From the NCBI GenBank assembly GCA_958510875.1, contig OY294067.1, positions 151,168,962-151,232,961 of the forward strand: 64,000 bases of DNA, written 5' to 3'. A program made the position numbers and the translations under genes. The notes beneath the pieces are model-generated. The model did no database searches. It was not told the origin of the DNA and saw nothing but the letters and a program-made list of their open reading frames with translations. The stretch comes from Endomychus coccineus (Eukaryota; Arthropoda; Insecta; Coleoptera; Endomychidae). The stretch's first letter is position 1; every line of letters starts with the position of its first letter. Shown here one piece after another: positions 54,990 through 63,130 of the stretch.

Positions 54990-55142
54990 GATGATTTACT
55001 ACGATGCATCTACTGTTTTAGAGGTAAACTGGAGGGTACTGCAGATTGGGTTCAGTGTGATGAGTGCGGTGGATGGATACATCAAATATGCATTTGTGAT
55101 TTAACAAAAAGTTATACAGACACTTTCATTTGGAAATATTGA
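54990..55142 (+). pseudogene. PHD-finger segment of the multidomain gene
   Basis: Cysteines in CIYC...CDEC spacing, followed by WIHQICIC and a later NCSDLKC after a stop at 55140-55142, fit a Cys4-His-Cys3 chromatin-reader finger. Confidence 0.6.
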
Positions 55143-55214
55143 GATTTAAATAATTGTTCTGATTTGAAATGTCAAAAACCCATCATTCAGAACCCCAAGT
55201 AAGAATTAGGTGAT

Positions 55215-55795
55215 TTGTGTCAAAATTACATAAATCAGAACTTTAATTTAAATTCACATAACTTACAGGTAATCAACGATGGTATAATTAATCAAAGACA
55301 ATCCGAAGCATGGTATCAAGTGAGATCCAAAAGACTAACAGCATCACAATTTGGAAATTTGTGTAAATCAAATTCCGACGTTAGTTCACAAACAAAAGTA
55401 AAACGAATGCTCTATAATAAAGACACGTTACATAATATTGAATCTGTGAAGTACGGCATTGAGAATGAAGAGAAAGCTCTTCTAAAATATATAGAACTTA
55501 ATCCGTCATGCAATGTTCAACGAAGTGGACTGTTGATATATCCCCAGTTACAATATTTAGCATGTTCGCCGGATGGAATGGTTGATACAGAAGGACTATT
55601 GGAAATAAAATGTCCATACAGTATCCAAGAGTTAGAACCTTTACAAGCCATTCCTGAGGGAAGATTATAATATTTTAAAAGGGATGGATATTTCAAAGCA
55701 GCACATCAATACAACTATCAAATTCAAGGACAGTTAGCTGTCACTGGTAGAAAATGGTGTGATTTAGTTGTATATACGAAGAGGGGCGGGCATAT
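55215..55795 (+). pseudogene. YqaJ-type nuclease segment of the multidomain gene
   Basis: PD-(D/E)xK exonuclease/recombinase fold, by motif order RLTAS, YGIENEE, SPDG, LEIKCP, then YQIQGQLA about 60 residues on, in another frame after the stop at 55668-55670. The active residues are all visible; only the frame is broken. Confidence 0.7.
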
Positions 55796-56289
55796 ACATT
55801 AAAACGATTGGGATACTGTTATTTTGCCTAAGCTTAAAAAAGATATTTTTTTATTTTATGTATTGCCTGAGCTAGTTGATCCTAAAGAATATTGCGAAAG
55901 GAGATGGTGGTCGTCAGTAAAAACAAATGAACCAGTTGATGAAAACATAAAGTAGAACACTAGGCTCGCTTTTTTAGATAATGGGTTAGTAAATAACATA
56001 ACCTATTACAAGGAAATACCAAATATAAATTATACGATTGCTATCTATGATTATATTGAATGTTATGTTAAAGAATTAAGTTATGAAGATTACAATACAT
56101 TAAATTCTAGCAATTGGTTGAATAATTTCGTAATAGATCTAATAAGTAGATGTGCTGCACCGGTTCTCCCTCAAAATCACCCTTTTTGCATGTAAATCTC
56201 CATAAGGAAATCTAAGGTTCATTTTACCGAAAACTGACCATCCCAAGGTCATCCACAATCACGCATGCGCAGTCATGTCGATGGGGGTA

Positions 56290-56545
56290 GGTAGTCTATG
56301 GTTCTATGAACTAATCATCTGTGTATGGTTCTTCCCTAACAACGGTTCTGGAAGTCTGTGAACTAGTCATCTGTCTATAGTTCCCTCTAACTATGGTTCT
56401 GGAAGTCTGTGAACTAGTCATCTGTGTATGGTTCTACCCTAACTATGGCCTGGTGGAGTCAGTGAACTAATCATCTGTGTATGGTTCTTCCCTAACAACG
56501 GTCGGGTGAAGTCAGTGAACTACTAATCTGTGTACTCACATTCTA
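56290..56545. repeat. Minisatellite, 51-53-bp unit, 5 copies
   Basis: GAACTA followed by ATCATCTGTGTATGGTTC or a variant begins near 56308, 56360, 56411, 56464 and 56517. Alternate units differ by TTCCCTAACAACGG or TAACTATGG. Confidence 0.9.
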
Positions 56546-56562
56546 CTGAAATGATTTTGTCT

Positions 56563-56626
56563 ACACACACCGAGATTCGAACCCGGAAAATAAACTCTAA
56601 AGTTAGGCGGCTTAACCGCGGAGGAT
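56563..56626 (-). promoter_or_regulatory. Second tRNA-like head, A box eroded
   Basis: Minus strand has GCGGTTAAGCCGCC and a good B box, GGTTCGAATCT, but lacks the TAGCTGA start of the first head. Confidence 0.5.
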
Positions 56627-56682
56627 TTGAAACAATTTAATCTAGTATACAAACACTTCTACTGAAAATGAAATATTTTTCT

Positions 56683-56749
56683 ACCCACGGGAATCGAACC
56701 CGAGAAATAAAATCCAAGGCCAGCTCCTTAACCGCTCAGCTATGGAGGA
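56683..56749 (-). promoter_or_regulatory. tRNA-like head with A and B boxes
   Basis: Minus strand: TAGCTGAGCGGTTAAGG (A box) and GGTTCGATTCC (B box) at tRNA spacing, with a degenerate anticodon arm. It resembles a tRNA but the acceptor stem does not close, so it is a SINE promoter and not a functional tRNA. Confidence 0.65.
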
Positions 56750-56839
56750 ATTGAGAACAAGCGATTTTAATGTTGTAGATATAACCGCAGGGTATCCGGT
56801 CTGAGTGATAAGTGCGAGTATATTGCAGTCTATATGATG

Positions 56840-57510
56840 TAGGTAATTTGTTTTTACATGACGTCAGTCATGCAGGTATGTCACGAAGCCTACAGCGAGG
56901 TATGGAATGTGAAGCTGCTTCTTCATAGCGTCAGTCCTAGGGTTTTGAAATAGTTATAATAGTGTTGTTTGTACATGTCGTCAGTCACGTGATTTTTGAA
57001 AGAGACTGTCACGCGGGGTTTCATCGAGGTATCATGGGAGGGCTGCTGCTCCTTCATCGGAGTGGGTGTATAGATGGCATGTTATACAGTATGGAAATGA
57101 TATCTTCTACATTTCTCAAACGCGATGTTTATAAGGAAATTACTTTCGAAACGTTTATTCAAGCTGTCTGTACCTTACTTGATTGCTATATTACAAAATG
57201 CGATTTCAATCATCTTAAACATATAGATATATGGATATTATTTTTATGCAGTTGGGGGGGGGACTTCAATGAGGTATGGAATGTGAGGTTATACAGATTG
57301 TTTATGTATGACGTCAGTCATGTGAATTTGAATGAAGCTGGCGCGAGGTGCGGTCTCCAACGAGACAGGTGTGTATGTGAGGTTATACAGAGTGTGCAGG
57401 TATAATGATGTCTATCACGCAAATGTGGGGTTGTTTGTACATGCCGTTAGTCGCAGGGGTTTTGTCTGAGTTATAATGATATCGGTCGCGATGCATCGGC
57501 TGCTCCACAA
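56840..57510. repeat. Diverged repeats containing a CGTCAGTC motif
   Basis: Near 56859, 56979, 57310 and 57443 a block like GTACATGTCGTCAGTCACG recurs. It is usually preceded by TTGTTTG and followed 30-70 bp later by GAGGTATGGAATGTGA or GAGGTATCATGGG. The 147-codon ORF at 56962-57405 runs across these repeats and is not a convincing gene. Confidence 0.55.
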
Positions 57511-59448
57511 GTCTTCAATAAGAGGTCATAACATCTAACATGCGATAGTTTACAAAAAATGCTTCTTCTTATAATAGCGATATTATGAAGCGTTTGCAGA
57601 AATAACTATTAAATCATCTAAGGACTTTTTGCTTGATTAGTACTAGCGAGTACAATATTCGTTATAATATTATAAGTATGCATCATTAGCTTACTTGTGT
57701 GATAAGGTTGTGCTAAATCATGTCCAAGAGCAATGTATTCAACTTGGAATTATCGTAATGATGCGCGATCCTTCAATGTTAAAGTAGTTTCATAAGTTAT
57801 CCGAAAGTAATATGAATATATAAAATGTTTTTCCAAAATTAGTACCGAAGTAAACATAATTCGCTATAATCTTATATTCATTCATGTATGTTACATAGAT
57901 TATCCAATATAAATCAAATAAGTTTATGCTAAATTAGTAGCAGGTTGAACAATATCCACTATCATATTTTGCGGTAGAGCTACAGCTGGTTCGAGTGATA
58001 AGTAAGTTACGCCGATCACCTTCAAACGCGATGAGAATACTTTATTTCAAATCAAACATATTGTATGTATATATATTCGAATCATATTGATTGTAAATCG
58101 CATAATATGACCCGAAATCTAGCTGCTGGTGGTGGAAATATTGTTAATAATTATTAACGTAGTACCCTATAAGCGCTGTAAACGTTAAATAATAAGATTT
58201 GCGGCGAATTCGGTAATTCGAGGTATACAATATATAGGTGCGGGAGGGTTGTAGCCCAGTACCTATATCGAATCTAGACGAAGCGGTGCCACGCATCACG
58301 ACGATTATTCGAACTGTCTGTACAGCTTGATTGCTATATAACAAAATACATTTTAATCATCTCAAAACATATAGATGTGCTAATATAATTTTTTCGGTAT
58401 GCAAAAATATACTAATAATAAAACATTTTCATCGACACACATTTCTTCATAGGAACAGACAGACAGACGGACAGTTAGCTTTTATAAAATTCAATCAATT
58501 TCAATGGAAACATATATACGGGGGAGTTTTATGGAGATCGAGCTTGTTGTAACTCTTTTTCATACTTATTCCCCCAGGATGGCAAAATAGCTGAAGGTAA
58601 TAATAATAATCATATGAATATCTTCATAAGCGCTAATCTATATGACATTCAAACACATGCTTCATAAAAGTCTGAACATTGAGTAGAGCTATAGTATCTT
58701 CATAAGCGATCTTTATCAACATTCAGACGCTTGTTCAGCACGTGCTCCAACAGCTTGTGACGTCATCATCGTTTACGAACTATGATAGGCTGATGAGGAA
58801 TAAAATACCAATAATAATTATATAAATATCTCCATTAGCAATCTATACCATCTTCCTTCACGAGCACAACTTTTACAAACTCCATACGTTAAAGCGTTTA
58901 TATGTATATATATACTAGTTAAAAACATGTAGACAAACAGTCGCGTAAAAGTTATAATGATAAACACATTTTTTTTTTTCACGGGTTTACATAATCATTT
59001 CATTATCGAAAATTTATCATCCTTCAACACAACAGTTACAATGAATAGTATTCCAATAACTAAGTGTTGAATGTGCTTATATTCAAACTAATCGAGGGAA
59101 AAATAAATTCCTATTAGATTCTAATAATGAGAAATGAATATATTGTAACTACATATGGATAGATATCGATAATGATATTGCAGCTACATCTAAATGTAAA
59201 TGAAACATCAATCAATCAGCTTCAACGATTTGATAGGTTATTTATTATTTTCATAGCCGTTGTTCTGAATGCGACAACTTTATCGGCTTCTGCACTCGAG
59301 ATAGGAGAGAATGAAGTTACCGCAAACTGCCTGATAACTACTATATATTATAATAATTGAAAAGATAACATAATAACCTGAATCACTTTTTTCGAGGAAT
59401 ATTATATGCAAACAAGTAATAAAACAAAAGTATATTTATATTTATTTA
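57511..59448. other. AT-rich flank of the viral-like cluster
   Basis: A piece at 57165-57235 is duplicated at 58313-58383 (TTGATTGCTATAT...ACATATAGAT). TATCTTCATAAGCG occurs twice near 58618 and 58693. No gene supported. Confidence 0.4.
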
Positions 59449-59631
59449 TTAATTAGATAGTAACATAAATTTTTTGTTTCCAACTCTGAAGCGATATTTA
59501 TAATTTAGATTACAATCCTGATGGGTTGGTCCAGGGGACTGTACTTTACCAAACGGCTCATTCATTAGTGTGATGTCTTGCGGGACAGTGAGAGAAAATA
59601 AAATACCAAAAATAATAATAATAACATTCAT
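59449..59631 (-). CDS. Small ORF with N-terminal hydrophobic segment
   Basis: 60 codons beginning MNVIIIIFGILFSLTVP, which looks like a signal peptide or single membrane anchor. A polar tail with PGPTHQDCN follows. It sits on the same strand directly after the capsid-like gene, so it may be a small virion or accessory gene. Not recognised; could be chance. Confidence 0.25.
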   Translation of the reverse strand: MNVIIIIFGILFSLTVPQDITLMNEPFGKVQSPGPTHQDCNLNYKYRFRVGNKKFMLLSN

Positions 59632-59698
59632 TTAGAAAAATACATTTTAATAGTACATCATTTAGAATTAAAATAATAACATTATGATTCATGGTTCT

Positions 59699-60901
59699 TC
59701 ATACTAAACTCCGAACTGATCCTGTAATCGGGGAATACTCCATTATACGGTCGTTAATTATGATGCAATATGCCCGGGTGTTTTTGGGGAAATTCAGGAA
59801 ACTTTCCATCTCTAGTTTGACGTCAACTGTTGATGACTTTATAGCATCGTTTTGTTTTGAACAGTCAATCACAAAAATTGCTCTATTCTTGAATGCTATA
59901 TAATCTAACATGGGTTCGCTTATTATTTTATTTGAAAATGATTTCTGGAAATCATAGTACATCTGGTATGCTTCCACGTATTGCTGGTCGGTGAAATTCA
60001 ATTTCATTGCTTCATATGGATAACACTCTGAATTAAAGTATAATTTTACATTTAGCAAGTTTATATTATCGAAATATGCACTGTGCTTAACAGGATTATT
60101 TTTTCGATCAGTTTGGAAAGCTAGAATCACATATCTGGGACGTTCCAAATTCATTGAAGTTTTAACAGCCCAAATGTCACGAGTGCTCTCCTTCATCAAC
60201 GGATTTTCATGCAGATCCCAACTACGGAATGGAATCAAAATAGGCTTCTCAGCACTCAAATTCTCCAACATTTGAAATTTAACTTGATCACTTGGAAACA
60301 CATGTCGCACTTTCAATGCTATCGTCTTCACATTTATTTTAGCCGTTTTCGTGCCTGTGCTATTAGTATAGCAATCGTTATCGGTTCGAGACCTTATCAA
60401 GCGCAGCTTATGTTTTCCACTCAAGACTTTGTTATAGTCAATGAATAGGCCTAGTAGAAAATTCAACGGTATCCATAAAATGATTTTATTATTGTAGACT
60501 GAACTCAATGCATCCTTAAATGACCATCCAGAAATAGCTAGAGGTATAGATTCATGTTTGGCATATGTTAGATAAGCTCTGATGGTGCTGACAATACCAG
60601 GATCACGTACTTTGTCTATCTCTTTTCCATTCAATTCATAACTGATGTATTCGAAGAGAAACGCTCCGAAATTATTCGTTAGTTTACATTCACCATCACC
60701 ACTTGCTTCTGGCTGGAATTCTGCCTCGATGAATAAAGCAGACGAGGCCAAATCTACCAACACATCTTGTTGATTGATTAATATTTCAATTTCATCGCTG
60801 TTGCCAAAAGATGTTGTGTGTGGATAGTAGGTATGAGTTTCTTACCGGATGATGTCTTCAATGAAGTTTGGCTCGTTGCATATTTGAAGTTTTTCCGACA
60901 T
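59699..60901 (-). pseudogene. Putative major capsid-like protein (double jelly-roll family suspected)
   Basis: About 400 codons from ATG at 60901, with one in-frame TAA (60844-60842) after residue 19. Downstream of that the frame is open for 380 codons to TGA at 59701. Conserved-looking landmarks: ALFIEAEFQPEA, LTNNFGAFLFEYISYELNG, EIDKVRDPGIVST, PLNFLLGLFIDY, LRLIRSRTDND, and FDNINLLNVKLYFNSECYPY. Similar proteins occur in insect and cnidarian genomes within virus-like clusters. I infer a virion shell role, but no fold can be proven by eye. The neighbouring small gene overlaps its first codons. A single nonsense codon near the N-terminus is the only visible lesion. Confidence 0.6.
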
Positions 60902-61073
60902 TGTAACCAAGGGACTTCAAAAAATTTATATTTTCCAATGATAGTGATGCAGAAGCAACCTTCTCCTTCTTCAATGACAGTGATGCAGAAGCAACCTTCT
61001 CCCTCGAGCTCGTTGTAGATAATGACTGATGACCACTATGGAGATGTCTTTTATTGCTAAAATCCAAACCCAT
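60858..61073 (-). CDS. Small conserved-looking protein overlapping the capsid-like gene
   Basis: 71 codons: MGLDFSNKR start, a Ser-rich middle with a tandem EKVASASLSL duplication (a 39-bp DNA repeat), then ENINFLKSLGYNV. The FLKSLG block resembles small proteins seen beside such capsid genes. It overlaps the ATG of the next gene by about 44 bp in another frame, typical of compact viral genomes. Function unknown. Confidence 0.45.
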   Translation of the reverse strand: MGLDFSNKRHLHSGHQSLSTTSSREKVASASLSLKKEKVASASLSLENINFLKSLGYNVGKTSNMQRAKLH

Positions 61074-61165
61074 GTTCTCAAGTGATGGCTACCGCAACAA
61101 CAACCTTCTCAGTTGAATTCCTTCCATATAATGAGTGGTGGTGAGTATTGGATTATTATTTATTG

Positions 61166-61925
61166 TTAGAAGCCAAAATCCCTAGCGATCTTTTTCAATT
61201 CCAATCGTATAATAATTTCTTCTCCACGAAAATTTACCGGTTTCCAATTCTGATCTAAAATATACAGCGTGATGTTATCGAAGGATGTCTTGCTGATGAC
61301 CGGTAGATAAATAAGATTCTTCGGCTCTATATCAATGGAAAACCCAGGTGGTACAAGAGGTGAGAACTCATATATCGTATGAACTATCTTATTGTTATAA
61401 TATGCTCCTGCGGTTAAGTTACACTCCACTCTAATAGTTTGAACTTTAATTATGTTTATAGGTCGATCAGATACGTGTAGTTCACGAGATGTCAATTTCT
61501 TTTTGCTGAATCCCAACAGTTCGCTTATCGCTATCTTTAGGAATAAAATTCACTTCAAAATCACTCTTCAGCTCTGTGTGTAGAGTGTTTTGGTTAGATT
61601 TTATTGATAATTTCCGGTCACGCTCTTCTTGCCTCACTCCTATCCCACAGACTGTACTTTGTATGAAATCTTCGATGTCTGTCAACTCGTACGACCCCGT
61701 AGGTATAGTAACTACTTTTTCTTCACCCTTCACATCTTCATAATAAAATTTATTAAAACCTTCTTCAATGTTCGGGATGCTATTGTACGTATGCAAACCA
61801 ACAAGTGCGATAGAATAATATGAATAATCTAGTTCTATAGGTGGGTGAAAATCTACAGATAAGCGGGAGCTCTTACCCGTGATAGTGAACGTCTGAGACA
61901 TAATTGATGAAAACTTCATCAACAA
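61166..61925 (-). pseudogene. Putative minor capsid/penton-like protein, one frameshift
   Basis: N-terminal piece 61925-61482 (likely start MSQTF at 61901) and C-terminal piece 61516-61166 lie in different frames, overlapping near 61500. Landmarks: PPIELDYSYYSIALVGLHTY followed by NSIPNI, IPTGSYELTDIEDFI, LHVSDRPINIIKVQTIRVEC, HTIYEFSPLVPPG, FRGEEIIIRLEL. The beta-rich pattern and position beside the larger capsid-like gene suggest a single jelly-roll penton or spike, by inference. AATAAA follows its stop on the minus strand. Confidence 0.55.
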
Positions 61926-61999
61926 TCTATTTATATACTAATAAAATGCAATGTTAGTCGACCACAACTGAAGAGTTAGAGAGGAATACCAAACATAAC

Positions 62000-62150
62000 T
62001 GGCTACAATTACATGAAATATCGTGTAGACGGCAAGCTTTATCGAATGAATTGATACCCTGAATCTCCTCTTCTCAACCGTTCTTCTAATTTTGCACCTG
62101 GTATTGATAACCAGGAATATGAAGTTCAAACGGGAGCTTGTTTATAAGTG
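62000..62150 (-). pseudogene. Parvovirus-type phospholipase A2 domain relic
   Basis: Three short minus-strand segments switch frame. LPFELHIPGYQY (about 62138-62103) is followed in another frame by PGAKLEERLRRGDSG (62101-62057, the calcium-loop side). Then, after one extra base at 62056, comes INSFDKACRLHDI (62055-62017), with the catalytic His-Asp pair in the ACR-x-HD signature. The order and spacing match the PLA2 found in the VP1 unique region of parvoviruses and in some other small DNA viruses, where it helps virions leave endosomes. The downstream helix is not recognisable. Frame breaks make it non-functional here. Confidence 0.6.
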
Positions 62151-62261
62151 TATTGAGAACAACTTCTCCCACGCACGCATCCATACAGACTGATGAGAAT
62201 TCAAGATTGCACCGTTATTTAACGAGGGGAGGGAGAAAGACCAAAGATCTCAAAATAATTC

Positions 62262-62267
62262 TTTATT
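62262..62267 (-). terminator. Polyadenylation signal
   Basis: AATAAA on the minus strand, about 100 bp after the stop of the small basic ORF. Confidence 0.4.
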
Positions 62268-62367
62268 AATTTTCTCAATACAAAAAATGTTAGTATAACC
62301 TTAAAAATATTTTTAAAATATCACAATCTTGGCTCTTGATTCATCGTCTTAGTCGTAATGCATATTC

Positions 62368-62457
62368 CTACCCCTTCCATCTATATTGAAGTCCTTTTAT
62401 GTATGTTCGACGCTGGTAAAAGTTCTTCCTTCTCTGCAAAACTTGTTCTCTACTCAT
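62368..62457 (-). CDS. Tiny Arg/Lys-rich protein, core-protein-like
   Basis: 29 codons from ATG at 62457: MSREQVLQRRKNFYQRRTYI and on to a TAG, which may be a premature stop. Strongly basic with aromatic residues, between the fibre-like and PLA2 genes on the same strand. Small basic DNA-condensing peptides are common in adenovirus-like virion modules; the role is inferred. Confidence 0.35.
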   Translation of the reverse strand: MSREQVLQRRKNFYQRRTYIKGLQYRWKG

Positions 62458-62485
62458 CTTATCAATGTGGAAATCTAGTGTAGAA

Positions 62486-63130
62486 TTAATTTTTGGGTAT
62501 ATTCACAGGATTTGGAGTTATACGCTTCACAGAGGCCTGCTTTGTTGTTGTTGTGGATGATGGGGGTCTCTTCTTAGAAGGTTCCATAGATGTCATCCGT
62601 CGTTCTAACGCCTCCACTTTACTAGTGATGTTATTTAAACGCATGTTCACACAGTTGAAAGTGTTATTGATCTCTTTCAATTCATTTCTGTTTTCCCTCA
62701 CACTATCACTGATTGTTTTATACTCTGATTTTATATAGATTCCCATTCCATTATATTTATTCTGAATGTCCATCAGATGTTTATCAATGTTGAGAATAAC
62801 CTTCTCATTCGTTAATTCATGTTCATCCAGATCCTTGTTGATATCTTTGATCAAATTATCAACCCTAACTTTGAAGGTATCTTTAAGACTGGTTTCCGTT
62901 TTCAGATTCAGTTTGTGTGTTAATTTATCAACATACACTTTATTTGCAACATCTCCATCATCATTCGGTGATTTTACGTTGCACAATCTACGATTTTCCA
63001 TATCATAACTTCCATCGCTCGTTAGGAATAATCCTTGTCCGTGAACTTGTTTGAAATTATTATTAAATACATTTGTATCATATATCCACATGGAAGAGAA
63101 AGCTCTGCCAAACTTATCCATTGAAACCAT
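62486..63130 (-). CDS. Fibre-like coiled-coil protein
   Basis: About 215 codons. MVS at 63130 or MDK at 63121 is a likely start; either overlaps the end of the upstream gene (stop at 63114) by a few bases. The N-terminus contains LTSDGSYDMENRRLCNV followed by DGDVANKVYVDK, a pattern reminiscent of phage and adenovirus-type fibre shafts or tail-fibre bases. Residues 80-190 are rich in heptad-like Leu/Ile with many Lys/Asn/Glu, a probable coiled coil. The C-terminus is basic and Ser/Thr-rich (KKRPPSSTTTTKQASVKR). The intact frame suggests a relatively recent copy. Confidence 0.5.
   Translation of the reverse strand: MVSMDKFGRAFSSMWIYDTNVFNNNFKQVHGQGLFLTSDGSYDMENRRLCNVKSPNDDGDVANKVYVDKLTHKLNLKTETSLKDTFKVRVDNLIKDINKDLDEHELTNEKVILNIDKHLMDIQNKYNGMGIYIKSEYKTISDSVRENRNELKEINNTFNCVNMRLNNITSKVEALERRMTSMEPSKKRPPSSTTTTKQASVKRITPNPVNIPKN

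Larger units (their letters stand above)
52664..56190 (+). pseudogene. Transposon-like multidomain gene: possible DDE core, PHD, YqaJ nuclease, Ulp1-like start
   Basis: Collinear pieces, mostly in one frame (53181-55670), with frameshifts near 53845, 54300-54610 and 55670 and several stops. 53181-54287 has a possible RNase-H-fold core with LPILFLDATGSIIRKP and a shifted YYYAGGIRL. 54540-54857 has PLWSGIPL, SNAPIERWFGITKN and SRVIRKIR. 54990-55140 is a PHD-like finger: CIYC, WVQCDECGGWIHQIC. 55260-55790 is a YqaJ/exonuclease domain: QSEAWYQVRSKRLTASQFG, YGIENEEKAL, SPDGMV, EIKCP, YNYQIQGQLAVTG, where D, E-x-K and Q-x-Q are the nuclease residues. 56080-56160 reads YNTLNSSNWLNNFVIDLI, the opening of a C48/Ulp1 peptidase, then homology stops. 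It looks like a decayed copy of a multi-copy element; superfamily uncertain. Confidence 0.7.
56290..56757 (-). mobile_element. Dimeric tRNA-derived SINE with ~52-bp repeat tail
   Basis: Reading the minus strand there are two tRNA-like heads (56749-56683 and about 56626-56563). Each is followed by a similar body (TTTCAGTAGAA...). A tail of five ~52-bp repeats follows (56545-56290), each with GATGATTAGTTCACTGACT or a variant. The first head has clear pol III A and B boxes. The arrangement is two SINE monomers plus a VNTR tail. Confidence 0.7.

Noticed and set aside
56683..56749. Functional tRNA gene
   Set aside because: A and B boxes are good but the acceptor and anticodon stems do not pair properly. 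A second eroded copy and repeat tail follow, so it is a SINE head.
56962..57405. 147-aa plus-strand ORF as a gene
   Set aside because: It runs through diverged repeats, and its Cys/His content follows the repeated GT-rich DNA. No domain is seen.
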